Source of the DNA: Micromonospora craniellae
GTDB taxonomy: Bacteria; Actinomycetota; Actinomycetes; Mycobacteriales; Micromonosporaceae
NCBI RefSeq assembly: GCF_014764405.1
Contig: NZ_CP061725.1
Span: 5,580,001-5,644,000, forward strand
Direction: 5' to 3'
DNA length: 64,000 bases
The position numbers and the translations under genes are program-made. Of this stretch, positions 28,091 to 36,564 are shown in pieces. Each line of letters starts with the position of its first letter. Within the stretch, counting starts at the first letter, position 1. The notes under the pieces are model-generated. The model searched no databases. It saw nothing but the letters and a program-made list of their open reading frames with translations, and was not told where the DNA came from.

Positions 28091-28498
28091 CTACGGCGCA
28101 GGTTCCAGTACGACGACGGGGATCTGGCGGCTGGTCTTCCGCTCGTAGTCGGCGAAGCCCGGGTAGGCGGCCTTCTGCGCGCTCCAGATCCGCTCCCGTT
28201 CGTCCCCGACGGCGACCCGGGCGACCAACCCGACCGTGTCCGAGCCGATCTCCGCCTCGACCTGCGGCTGCGCGAGCAGGTTGTGGTACCAGTCGGGATT
28301 GGTGGGCGCCCCGCCCTTGGACGCGAACACGGCGTAGCCGCCGTCCACCTCCTGGTACATCATCGGGCTCACGCGCGTCTGGCCGCTCTTGGCACCGACG
28401 GTGTGCAACAGCAGCAGCGGCGCACCCGTGAACTGGCCACCCACCTGCCCACCGTTGGCGCGAAACTCAGCGATGATCTTCTCGTTCCAGTCGCTCAT
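28091..28498 (-). CDS. Nitroreductase/deazaflavin (F420)-dependent oxidoreductase, DDN family
   Basis: This 135-residue split-barrel protein is of the deazaflavin-dependent nitroreductase family, with 'NEKIIAEFRANGGQVGGQF', 'LLLLHTVGAKSGQTRVSPM', 'YAVFASKGGAPTNPDWYHNL' and 'RQIPVVVLEP'. It should bind coenzyme F420H2 and reduce unknown substrates such as quinones. ATG 28498 has GAGGAGAATCC immediately upstream. Its 3' end lies 35 bp from the intron 3' end, so the intron was inserted between this gene and the SDR gene region. Confidence 0.9.
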   Translation of the reverse strand: MSDWNEKIIAEFRANGGQVGGQFTGAPLLLLHTVGAKSGQTRVSPMMYQEVDGGYAVFASKGGAPTNPDWYHNLLAQPQVEAEIGSDTVGLVARVAVGDERERIWSAQKAAYPGFADYERKTSRQIPVVVLEPAP

Positions 28499-28543
28499 GG
28501 ATTCTCCTCGCCCGCGTACATCGGCTCCGTGAACACGATTCTG

Positions 28544-29240
28544 TCAGTCCTGGCGATCGATGACACGGCGACGCGGGTGAGCGGCGGCGGCCCGTCGTCC
28601 GCAGCCGGTCGTTAGCTCGACCAACAGGTCACCTCCGGGTGCGCGGAGATGCAGCACGGACCGGCCCGACCGCCGTCGCCCGACGAGCTGCGCCTGGAGC
28701 AGGACATTGAGGTGACCACCGACGGACCCGAAGCCGTACCCGGTCAGGGCGACCAACTGGGTCGGGATCTTCGGAGCGTCCAGCAGGGTGAGGATTCTTG
28801 CGCGAACCGGGCCGAGCAGGCGGCTCAGCGCCTCTGGTGGTGGGTTGCGGGACGGGTCGGCCAGCATCGCGGAGCAGGGATACACGACTGCGTAGCGATG
28901 CGGCCTGGCCGAGCTGAGCCACCCCCGACGGGTGCTGCTCGAGATGAGCAGCAGCGGGGCGTCCGCCAGGTCCTTCGCAGGCAGGTCGTAGGTGTTGACC
29001 TGTAGCCGGCCGTCGCCGAGCCAGCGCATCCCCGGTCGCATCCGGTCGAGCGCGCAGGCCCATCCGCCGGAGCTGAGTTGGTCGGTCCGAGCGACGATGT
29101 CGGCCTCCAGAACGCGCCGACGGCGCGGCCAGGCGGATTCCACCGTGTGGGTCCAGATCCAGTCGAGTGGATCGGCTGTCCGGGACGGCAGGTCCGTCCG
29201 TTGCAGTTCCGGGGGCAGCGGCGTACCCGTACCGATGCCC
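28544..29240 (-). pseudogene. ArsR-type regulator (DUF5937), N-terminally truncated
   Basis: The last 230 residues are recognisable: 'GTGTPLPPELQ', a helical DUF5937-like effector domain, then the winged helix 'EALSRLLGPVRARILTLLDA', 'PTQLVALTGYGFGSVGGHLN' and 'GRRRSGRSVLHLRAPGGDLL'. The N-terminal half of the effector domain and the start codon are missing. Upstream of about 29240 the frame holds antisense transporter sequence. It normally sits divergently beside an MFS exporter, which here is truncated at the same joint. Confidence 0.75.
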
Positions 29241-30008
29241 TGCTCAGCCTCGCGGACCGGGTACCGCCTCGGGCCGCGATGACCGTCATGGGCCTGTTCT
29301 TCGGGCTGGGCAGCGTGGCCATGGCGCTGCCCGGTGCTGCTGCTCGGCGCCGCGCTGTACCTGGTCGCCGCGATCACCGCACGACTCGGTCTCACCTCAC
29401 GGCCACCGCGGGCAACCGGCCGGGCGTCGGCGGGGCAGACCTGGCGGATCAACGTCGAGCTCTGGTCGGTTCCCGCCCGCCGGTACGCCTACCTCGCCAT
29501 GTGGGTGCCCAACGGCCTCGTGGTCGGCTGCCAGGCACTGTTCATTCCGTACGCGCCGGATCCGGCCGGGGTGCTCTTCGTCTTCGGCGCCCTCGGGATG
29601 CTTGCCGGAGACGTGATCATCGGGATGTTCCTGCCACCCCGTTGGCGGGCTCGGGTGATCATTCCGATGATGATGCTGCTGGCCGTGCCGTACCTGCTCT
29701 TCGCCGTCCATCTCCCGCTTCCCGTGGCGGCCGTGGCCGTCGCCGCCGCGTCGTTCGGGTCCAGTGCCGACCTCCTCTTGCAGGAGCGTCTGATCGCGTT
29801 GACCCCGGACGACCTTCGGGGCCAGGCGCTCGGGCTGCACTCGGCCGGCATGCTGAGCATGCAGGCGGTCGCGGCGTCGGTCGCGGGTGCGCTCGCGCAG
29901 TGGGTGCCGGTGGCCACCGCGATGGTGCTGATGGCCCTGCCGTCCCTGCTGGTGACCGCAGATCTCGTGCCCAGGCTGCGTCACCGGTATCCTGGGGACG
30001 ACGCATGC
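29232..30008 (+). pseudogene. MFS transporter, N-terminally truncated and frameshifted
   Basis: From 'DALLSLADRVPPRAAMTVMG' (29232 on), through a frame change near 29325, to 'LVPRLRHRYPG' (about 30000), this is the C-terminal half of a major-facilitator exporter. It retains about six membrane helices ('LLLLGAALYLVAAITARLG', 'VIIPMMMLLAVPYLLFAVH', 'ATAMVLMALPSLLVTADL'). The first six helices are gone. The breakpoint coincides with that of the opposite-strand ArsR gene, so one deletion removed both promoters and both N-termini. Confidence 0.75.
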
Positions 30009-30048
30009 CGGCGGGAACGGCTGAAAGCAACGGTGCGCACTGTCGGCT

Positions 30049-30339
30049 GCGGACCAGCGCACCGGGCAGAAGCTCGCCGCACGGATCCGACCCAAGCTCG
30101 AGGCCCTCCGCGCAGCGGGGGACTTCGCTCCGGCGTCCACCCAGCGTGCGTTGCTCGATCTGGGCATCGAGGCAGACGCGATCGAGGTCACCGGCACGCG
30201 ACACCCTATCGGGCAGGAGACAGCCCCACCGGGTGCCGTGTACGCGGTCCACTTCGCGGACGTGGGCTGCGTCATCGGATCGATGGCACCCGGTCGCCCG
30301 TGGCCGATTGGAGCGGTGTCGTTAGCATGCCAAGGGTGA
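30049..30339 (+). pseudogene. Unrecognised secreted-type protein remnant
   Basis: After a TGA at about 30022 this frame stays open for some 95 codons: 'QKLAARIRPKLEALRAAGDF', 'STQRALLDLGIEADAIEVTG', 'GAVYAVHFADVGCVIGSM'. It looks like the C-terminal part of a small actinobacterial lipoprotein-like domain whose N-terminus has been lost at the MFS joint. It has no credible start codon except TTG 30151. Its stop overlaps the start of the next gene. The function is unknown. Confidence 0.4.
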
Positions 30340-30785
30340 CTCAGGACAAGGGTGCCGAGGGGCGTGGCAGGCTCGCCGGTCTCGACGGTGTGATGCTCCT
30401 CGCGACGATGCTTACCCTCTTCGGTTACCTGCTCCCGTGGTTCCGGCAGTCGTCCCGGAGCCGGTGGTCGTACTCCGGCTGGGAGTACGCCAGCCTCAGC
30501 ACCGGCGGAGGTTGGACGCTCTGGACGTTCGCCTTCCTGCTGGTCGCCGTCGTGGTGAGCTTCTGGGCCCGGACCGCGGTCGAGGCGGCGATGACCGCGT
30601 TGGCCGCGGGCATCGGTGCGCTCGTCATGATCCTGGCCGTGGTGGCGGCGAGCTTCGGCAACATCGGGCGACGCGACGACCTAAACTCGATCGCGGAACT
30701 TCCCTTCGGGCTCGGGCTGCCGCTCCTGGCGGTCGGCTTGGGCCTGCTGATCGCCACCGCCTGTCGGGACATCGCCCGCGCTTGA
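30327..30785 (+). CDS. Small four-helix integral membrane protein
   Basis: This 152-residue protein has four predicted membrane helices: 'GVMLLATMLTLFGYLLPWF', 'LWTFAFLLVAVVVSFW', 'AAGIGALVMILAVVAASFG' and 'GLGLPLLAVGLGLLIATAC'. A Trp/Tyr-rich extracytoplasmic loop lies after the first helix ('RWSYSGWEYASL'). ATG 30327 or GTG 30336 could start it; neither has a strong ribosome-binding site. No family is recognised. Confidence 0.6.
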   Translation: MPRVTQDKGAEGRGRLAGLDGVMLLATMLTLFGYLLPWFRQSSRSRWSYSGWEYASLSTGGGWTLWTFAFLLVAVVVSFWARTAVEAAMTALAAGIGALVMILAVVAASFGNIGRRDDLNSIAELPFGLGLPLLAVGLGLLIATACRDIARA

Positions 30786-30857
30786 CACTCCCACGGCAAT
30801 TCGCCTGCCTGAGGTTCCCCGTATTCCGGTAGTGCCGGGTCCGGTGCGTCGCCGGGG

Positions 30858-31113
30858 TCAGGCCCGGAACGTGGTCAGCAGCCACTGCAACGGGGTGGTG
30901 CCGGTTGCCGCGCGGAAGTGGCGAGCCAGGTGACCAGAGTCCGCTGTTGAGGTCCTGGGCCTGCATGGCACCGAACCATTCGACGACCTCGCCCACCGTC
31001 TGCGCAGCGGTGGCGGGGGCGGGGGCCAGCAGGAGACTGCTCATCCGCAGTGCGAGCGCTTCGGCGCCGGTCAGAGCCGTCGAGCCGGTCAGCGTTGTGC
31101 CGGTGGGTGCCAC
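30858..31113 (-). pseudogene. Chimera of an AlkZ-like (winged-helix) N-terminus and an AraC C-terminus
   Basis: From GTG 31113, 'TGAEALALRMSSLLLAP' and 'TVGEVVEWFGAMQAQDLNSG' match the start of winged-helix DNA-binding/AlkZ-like proteins. After about 60 residues, and in another frame, the strand reads 'HLARHFRAATGTTPLQWLL' to a TGA at 30858. That is the second HTH of an AraC-family activator. Two unrelated genes have been fused by a deletion, and neither can work. Confidence 0.65.
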
Positions 31114-31189
31114 TGCGTCGCCTTCCGTCGTCGGTCGAGCGCAGCATAGGCCCGGGCACCGACAGCCGGGCGGTTTTCGGTGGTGTCGG

Positions 31190-31786
31190 TCAGCCCTGGC
31201 GGGGCTGCGGTACGCGTACCGCAGCCATGCCGGCCGCGACGGCGGCCTCGATGCCCAGGTCGGCGTCCTCGAAGACCAGGCAGGCGTGCGGCGATACGCC
31301 GAGCAGTTCGGCGGCGCGCAGGAACGGCTCCGGGTCGGGCTTGGGGCGGGTGTAGTCGCCGGCGCAGACCAGCACGTCGAACCGGTCGAGGATGCCGAGC
31401 GCGTCGAGGGAGGCGGTGACGGCCTCCCGGGTGCTGCCCGAGACCACGGCGAAGGGGATGCGTCCGTGCGCGGCCTCGATGTGGTGCAGCACCCCGGGGA
31501 TTCCGGCGGCGGTGGGCAGCAGCCGCTGGTAGTGCTCCTCGCGTCGGGCGACGACGGTGTCGACCGGCATGTTCAGGCCCTGCTGCTGGTTGAGGGCGTC
31601 GACGATGTCGAGCGTCGGCCGGCCGGCCCAGGCATAGAACAGGTCCTCGGGGAAGGCGCACTTCCACTCGTCGAGCGCCTGTCGCCAGGCGGTGTAGTGC
31701 AGCGGCATCGAGTCGACGATGGTGCCGTCGCAGTCGAACAGGTACGCCTGGAACTCACCGAGGGGCAGGGGCAGCATCACCGGCAC
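31190..31786 (-). CDS. HAD hydrolase, beta-phosphoglucomutase-like
   Basis: This 198-residue HAD-IA protein has motif I 'YLFDCDGTIVDSMPLHYTAW' (DxD with the second Asp expected of phosphatases and mutases), cap helix 'FYAWAGRPTLDIVD', motif II 'FAVVSGSTREAV', the motif III lysine in 'TRPKPDPEPFLRAA', and motif IV 'LVFEDADLGIEAAVAAGM'. It should act on a sugar phosphate; phosphatase and phosphoglucomutase roles cannot be separated by sequence. It is complete, unlike its neighbours on both sides. Confidence 0.88.
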   Translation of the reverse strand: MPVMLPLPLGEFQAYLFDCDGTIVDSMPLHYTAWRQALDEWKCAFPEDLFYAWAGRPTLDIVDALNQQQGLNMPVDTVVARREEHYQRLLPTAAGIPGVLHHIEAAHGRIPFAVVSGSTREAVTASLDALGILDRFDVLVCAGDYTRPKPDPEPFLRAAELLGVSPHACLVFEDADLGIEAAVAAGMAAVRVPQPRQG

Positions 31787-31861
31787 AGGCTATCCGGCGT
31801 CGCCGGGGACGCGGTCGGCCAGGTCGAAGCCGCACCAGCGCCACCACGCCGGCCGGCGGGT

Positions 31862-32239
31862 TCAGAGCAGGCCGGCGGCCATGGCGGTGGTGACCGCGGC
31901 GGTGCGGTCGGAGACGTCGAGCTTGTTGAAGGTACGCAGCAGGTGGGTCTTCACGGTCGCCTCGCCGATGTGCAGTTCCCGGCCGATCTCGGCGTTGGAC
32001 AGCCCTCGGGCGACCAGCCGGAGCACCTCCACCTCCCGGGGTGACAGGGTGTCGCGTCCGATCGGTCGGCGTACCTGGTGCAGCAGCCGGGTGGCCACCG
32101 AGGGGGCGAGGACCGTGCCGCCGCGTACGGCGGTTCGTACCGCGCTGATCAGGTCGGCGTGGGAGGTGTCCTTGAGTAGGTAGCCGGCGACTCCGGCGCG
32201 GACCACCGGATGGTCGTCCACCAGCAGCACGGTGATCAT
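31862..32239 (-). pseudogene. NarL/FixJ-type response regulator with receiver domain deleted
   Basis: The frame is open for 125 codons, but the receiver is cut from 'ITVLLVDDHPVVRAGV' straight to 'AGYLLKDTSHADLI', omitting about 75 residues including the phosphorylated Asp. The LuxR output domain is intact ('LSPREVEVLRLVARGLSNAE', 'EATVKTHLLRTFNKLDVSDR'). It overlaps the kinase gene by 4 bp (ATGA). It might still bind DNA without control by phosphorylation. Confidence 0.8.
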
Positions 32240-33157
32240 TGGTACGGCACCTCCACCCGGATCGTGGTCCCCTCGCCGGGGGCCGAGCGTACGGCGACGC
32301 TGCCGTTCACCTGCTCGACCCGGGTGCGCAGCCCGGCCAACCCGTAGCCGCCGTTCTCGGCCGGGTACGCGCCGGCGGGGTCGAATGCGGTGCCGTCGTC
32401 GCCGATCTCCAGCGTGACCCGGTCCTCGTCGCCGTGCAGCAGGACGGCCACGGCGGTGGCGTCGGCGTGTGCAGCGCCTGCTCCAGCGGGGAGTCGTCGA
32501 TCTGCGTCGGGGTGAGGGCGGCGACCAGGGCGCGTACGTCGAGCAGGTTCTCCCGGGCGGTCTGCCGGGCCAGGTCCAGATGGCGGCTGGCCTGGGCCGG
32601 GTCGCGGTCCAGGTCGGCTCGGCGGCCTGCACCAGCATCACCACGCTGGCACGTCGGCCGCTCTCGGCGACGGTGCGTTGCGACCAGACACCCAGCACGC
32701 TGACCACGAACACGGTCATCAGGGCGATCAGCAGGGGCGCGACCACGTCGCCCAGGTCCGGGAGCCGGACGGCCAGGACGACCACGTGCACCGAGTTGAG
32801 CAGCAGCACCGCGCCGATCGCCGGGACGGCCGGCAGCACCATGAACACCTGCGGGTTGAGCACGAACAGCAGGAACGAGGCCGTGCCGCTGAGCAGGACC
32901 GCCGGCACGTAGAACAGGGCCACCCCGGCGAGGTAGAGGTAGCTGCGCCAGTCCTCGACCGAGTCGCGCATCAACCTGCGGCCGAAGCCGAGATATCAGC
33001 CGGTCAGGGCGAGGAACAGCACGAGACAGCCGAGGCGGGCGGCCGGCGTACGGCTGCCGTCGGCGGCCACGGCCACGGCGACGCCGACGGCGGCCAGCGC
33101 GAAGTAGGCGTTTCAGAGCCAGAAACGTCCGCTCCACGTGTCGGTCGGTGGGCTCAT
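32236..33157 (-). pseudogene. Two-component sensor histidine kinase, heavily degraded
   Basis: ATG 33157 opens 'PPTDTWSGRFWL' and meets TGA where Trp is expected. A second TGA lies at 'LALTG*YLGFGRR'. Membrane helices follow ('LYLAGVALFYVPAVLLSG', 'LLIALMTVFVVSVLGVW'), then part of the dimerisation helix ('SVVMLVQAAE') without the histidine box. The frame changes to 'ARENLLDVRALVAALTPTQ', then a further joint leads to the ATPase domain end ('EIGDDGTAFDPAG', 'GYGLAGLRTRVEQVNGSV'). Stop codons, frameshifts and deletions make it non-functional. It overlaps its neighbours by 4 bp at both ends. Confidence 0.8.
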
Positions 33158-33683
33158 CGGGCGCGTCGACCCCGCCAACGGAAGGTGGTCAGGCACAGCA
33201 CCATTCCTCCGATGCACCAGGCGGCGAGCACGAGCGCGACCCGCCCGTGCTCCCAGGAGGGTACGACCTCCTGGGGGAGGATGCTGTCGGGCAGGAACAC
33301 CGAGCGGAGGCCCTGGGCCATCCACTTGAGCGGGAACAGTGAGCCGATCGTGACCAGCGGTTCGGGCAACTGCCCGACGGGGGGTGTAGAAGACGCCGGA
33401 GATGAAGGCCAGCACCAGGTAGGGCAGGTTCATCACGGCCCCGGCGCTGCGTGCCGAGCGGGCCAGGCTGCTCGCGGCGATGGGCCGACGTCACGTCGCT
33501 GCCCTCGTAGATGCCGTCGAAGATCGAGCCGAGCAGGGCGAGGATCACCGCGGGCATGGCGAAGGTGAACACCACGGCGTCGCGTTCCCGGAAGAAGCAT
33601 CTCAGTTCGATGCCGGCGCGGTGCAGACCGAGCCGCAGGGCGGAGGGGCGGCGGGTGGCGGCCCGGTCGGCGGTGGCGGTCAC
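33154..33683 (-). pseudogene. ABC-2-type transporter permease, deleted and frameshifted
   Basis: The GTG 33683 frame gives the ABC-2 N-terminus 'RAGIELRCFFRERDAVVFTF' and 'AMPAVILALLGSIFDG'. It then loses the middle of the protein near 33485. It resumes in a second frame ('MNLPYLVLAFISGVFYTP', about 33440-33375) and a third ('EPLVTIGSLFPLKWMAQGLR' to the stop at 33154). Of about 250 expected residues some 170 remain, in three frames. The gene overlaps the ATPase stop and the kinase start by 4 bp each. Confidence 0.8.
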
Positions 33684-34354
33684 GGGGTTGCTCCGATCAG
33701 GTCGAGATAGACGTCTTCGAGGCTCGGTCGGCTGACGGTCAGTCCGGGCACGGTGCCGCCGTAGCGGCGGGTGAGGGCGGCGACGAGGGTGGCCGGGGTG
33801 CCGTCGGCGACGATCCGGCCGCCGACGATGATCGCGACACGGTCGGCCAGCGCCTCGGCCTCGTCGAGGTAGTGGGTGCTGAACAGGATGGGGGTGCCCT
33901 CGTCGGCCAGCCGGCGGATCAGCGCCCAGAATTGGCGGCGGCGTTGACCGCCGGAGAGGGTACGGACCCGGGCGGTGGTCTTGTCGGTGAGGCCGACCAG
34001 TTCGATGACCTCGGCGGGGTCCCGGTGACCGGGGTAGTAGCGGGCGAAGTGGCGGACCGCCTCGGTGACGGTCAGTTCGGTCAGGTCGTCGCTGTCCTGG
34101 GCGACGACGCCGATTTCGGCGCGCCAGTCGAGGTCGACGTGGGCCGGGTCGCGGCCGAGCACGCTCACCTCACCGGAGTCGCGGTCGCGGTGACCCTGGA
34201 GGATGTCGATGGTGCTGGTCTTGCCGGCGCCGTTGGGTCCGAGCAGGGCCACCACCTCACCGGTGGCGACGTCCAGGTCGACGCCGGCCACGGCGGTGGT
34301 GTCGCCGTAGGTGTTGCGTAGTCCGCGGACGCGGATGACGGGGAAGTCGGTCAT
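33680..34354 (-). CDS. ABC transporter ATP-binding protein lacking Walker B
   Basis: ATG 34354 starts 'VIRVRGLRNTYGDTTAVAGV'. Walker A 'LLGPNGAGKTSTIDILQG' and the signature 'TLSGGQRRR' are present, but the chain then jumps to 'QFWALIRRLADEG' and 'STHYLDEAEALADR'. The roughly 28 residues carrying Walker B (LLFLDEP-type) and the D-loop are missing although the frame stays open for 224 codons. ATP hydrolysis should be lost. It heads a four-gene operon (ATPase, permease, kinase, regulator) with 4-bp overlaps throughout. Confidence 0.8.
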   Translation of the reverse strand: MTDFPVIRVRGLRNTYGDTTAVAGVDLDVATGEVVALLGPNGAGKTSTIDILQGHRDRDSGEVSVLGRDPAHVDLDWRAEIGVVAQDSDDLTELTVTEAVRHFARYYPGHRDPAEVIELVGLTDKTTARVRTLSGGQRRRQFWALIRRLADEGTPILFSTHYLDEAEALADRVAIIVGGRIVADGTPATLVAALTRRYGGTVPGLTVSRPSLEDVYLDLIGATP

Positions 34355-34535
34355 GTCCTGATCGTCGGTGGACGCGGGGGTGTCGCGGGACGACCGGTGG
34401 ACGGAATCGTGGTGTCCGTCGACCGGTGGACAGGGCGTCGGCGGCGGGCCGGTTGAATCCGACGGATGTTTGTCGACGCAAGTATCGGGTAGTCGCGGAA
34501 GCTTACCGACGATCACGGCAGGAAGGACGCAGGCG

Positions 34536-35153
34536 ATGGCGGCACAGGTCAAGGTGGCGGTGATCTACTACAGCGCGACCGGCATCACCTACCAGATGGC
34601 GCAGTCGGCCCGGGAGGCCGCCGAGGAGGCCGGTGCGGAGGTCCGGTTGCGCAAGGTGCGCGAGTTGGCCCCGGACGAGGCGATCCGCTCGAACTCGGGC
34701 TGGGAGGCGCACCGGCTGGAGACCCAGGACGTTGACGAGGCGCAGCCGGACGACCTGAGCTGGGCCGATGTGGTGATCTTCGGTTCCCCGACCCGGTACG
34801 GTCTGATCGCCGCGCAGCTCAAGCAGTTCATCGACACCACCGGGCCGCTGTGGGCGCAGGGCGCGCTGGCCGACAAGGTGTACTCGGCGTTCACCTCGAC
34901 CGCCACACATCACGGTGGGCAGGAGTCGACGCTGCTGTCGCTGTTCCACGTCTTCTACCACTGGGGCGGGATCGTGGTCGCGCCCGGCTACACCGAGCCG
35001 AGCCAGTTCGTCGCCGGCAACCCGTACGGCGCCTCGCACACCAGCAACAACGGTGAGACCGCCCCGGACCAGGTGGCCCTGGGGGCGACGGCGTTGACGG
35101 CCAAGCGGGCGGTACGCATCGGCGCGGCACTCAAGCAGGGCCTGACCGGCTGA
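34536..35153 (+). CDS. wrbA: NAD(P)H:quinone oxidoreductase, WrbA type
   Basis: This 205-residue flavodoxin-fold protein has 'VAVIYYSATGITYQMAQSA' (FMN phosphate loop), 'DVVIFGSPTRYGLIAAQLKQ', 'KVYSAFTSTATHHGGQES' and 'FHVFYHWGGIVVAPGY'. These match WrbA (type IV NQO), which makes two-electron quinone reductions with FMN and protects against redox stress. ATG 34536 follows AGGAAGGA by 8 nt. It is complete and monocistronic, and is followed by a strong bidirectional terminator. Confidence 0.92.
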   Translation: MAAQVKVAVIYYSATGITYQMAQSAREAAEEAGAEVRLRKVRELAPDEAIRSNSGWEAHRLETQDVDEAQPDDLSWADVVIFGSPTRYGLIAAQLKQFIDTTGPLWAQGALADKVYSAFTSTATHHGGQESTLLSLFHVFYHWGGIVVAPGYTEPSQFVAGNPYGASHTSNNGETAPDQVALGATALTAKRAVRIGAALKQGLTG

Positions 35154-35160
35154 CCAAGGA

Positions 35161-35204
35161 CCGGCGGTCCGGGCGGGGGCTCTCATACCCGCCCGGACCG
35201 CCGG
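35161..35204. terminator. Bidirectional transcription terminator
   Basis: CCGGCGGTCCGGGCGGG (35161-35177) and its exact complement (35188-35204) form a perfect 17-bp stem with a 10-nt loop. It lies between the convergent wrbA and PhzE-like genes. There is no U-tract, as is usual in high-GC actinobacteria. Confidence 0.75.
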
Positions 35205-35235
35205 CCGTCCACAGCGCTACCCCGGATCGGGCCGG

Positions 35236-36564
35236 CTATGCCTGCCCGGTGGTGGACAACTCGCCGGCCGGTGCCGGCAGCAGTTCCGCCAGCAGCTCGG
35301 CCAGCACCGCGACCCCGTCCGGGCTGAGCACCGACTCGGGATGGAACTGCACCCCGGCGAAGCCCCGGCCGCGCAGCGCGTGCACCGCCCCGTCGGTCTC
35401 GTCGCGGGCCGCCTGCACCGGGCCGTACCGGCTGTCGAAGCGGTCGGTGTCGGCGTGCGCGGTGAAGGTGGCGTAGAAACCGACCCGGCGGGGCGTGCCG
35501 TACAGCGTGACGGTGCGTTGCAGCCCCTGGTAGGGCGCGTCGCGGCGGCGTAACGACAGCCCGAGCAGGCCGGCGAGCAGCTGGTGACCGAGGCAGACCG
35601 CCAGGGTCGGGTGCCCGGCGTCGAGCAGTTCGGTGAGCAGGTCGCGCAGCCGGGTCATCTTCGCGGTGTCGCCCGTCGGGTCGCCGGGGCCGGGGCCGAC
35701 GACGACCAGGTCGTCCGCTCGTACCGGGCCGGCGGCGTGCCACGGCCGCACGGTCACCGACAGGCCGAGGGCCCCCAACTGGTGGGCCAGCATGCCGGTG
35801 AAGGTGTCCTCGCCGTCGACGACGAGAGCCCGCCGGCCGGTCAGGGCGGGCAGGGCGAGGGCACCCACCGGCCGCTGGTCCAGCCAGAACCGGGCCAGTG
35901 GGGCGTTGCGGGCGGCCAGCGCGGCCTGCACCTCGGGGTCGTCGGCGAGGCGCCGGGCCGGCTGCGGCCCGGCCTGCGGTGCCTGCGGCCCCAGGCCGAG
36001 CGCGGCCAGCACCCCGGCGGCCTTGGCGTGGGTCTCGGCGACCTCGGCGGCGGGCGTGGAGTGCCGGACCAGCGTCGCCCCGACCGGCACCCGCAGCTCA
36101 CCGGTGGGGGAGATCTCGGCGGTACGGATGAGGATCGGCGCGTCGAGGGTCTGCCGGCCGTTGTCGTCGTGACCGAGCAGCGCCAGCACCCCGGCGTAGT
36201 AGCGGCGGCCGGTGCGCTCGTGCCGGGCGATCACCCGACAGGCGTTCTCCATCGGACTGCCGGTCACCGTCGGCGCGAACATCGTCTCCCGCAGCACCTC
36301 GCGTACGTCCCGGCTGCCGTGCCCGGCCAGCAGGTACTCGGTGTGCGCCAGGTGCGACATCTCCTTCAGGTACGGCCCGACCACCTGACCGCCCCGATCG
36401 GCCACCGTGGCCATCATCTTCAGCTCCTCGTCGAGGACCATGTACAGCTCCTCGGTCTCCTTGGTGTCGGCGAGGAAGCGCAGCAGGGCGGCCCGTTCGG
36501 CGGACTGGCGTGGGCGGTGACGCGCGGCGCCGACGGCAACGGGTACGTTGACCGCGATGAACAT
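35236..36564 (-). pseudogene. PhzE-type anthranilate/ADIC synthase, N-terminally truncated
   Basis: Fused chorismate-binding plus glutamine-amidotransferase synthases are about 640 residues. Here the chorismate domain begins abruptly at 'SAERAALLRFLADTKETEEL', then keeps 'VVGPYLKEMSHLAHTEYLL', 'APTVTGSPMENACRVIARHE' and 'RRYYAGVLALLGHD'. The amidotransferase domain is whole, with 'VCLGHQLLAGLLGL' (Cys nucleophile) and 'GVQFHPESVLSPDG' (His, Glu). About the first 200 residues are missing and the frame runs into the start of the divergent FGGY kinase. The glutaminase could fold, but synthase activity is unlikely. Confidence 0.75.
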
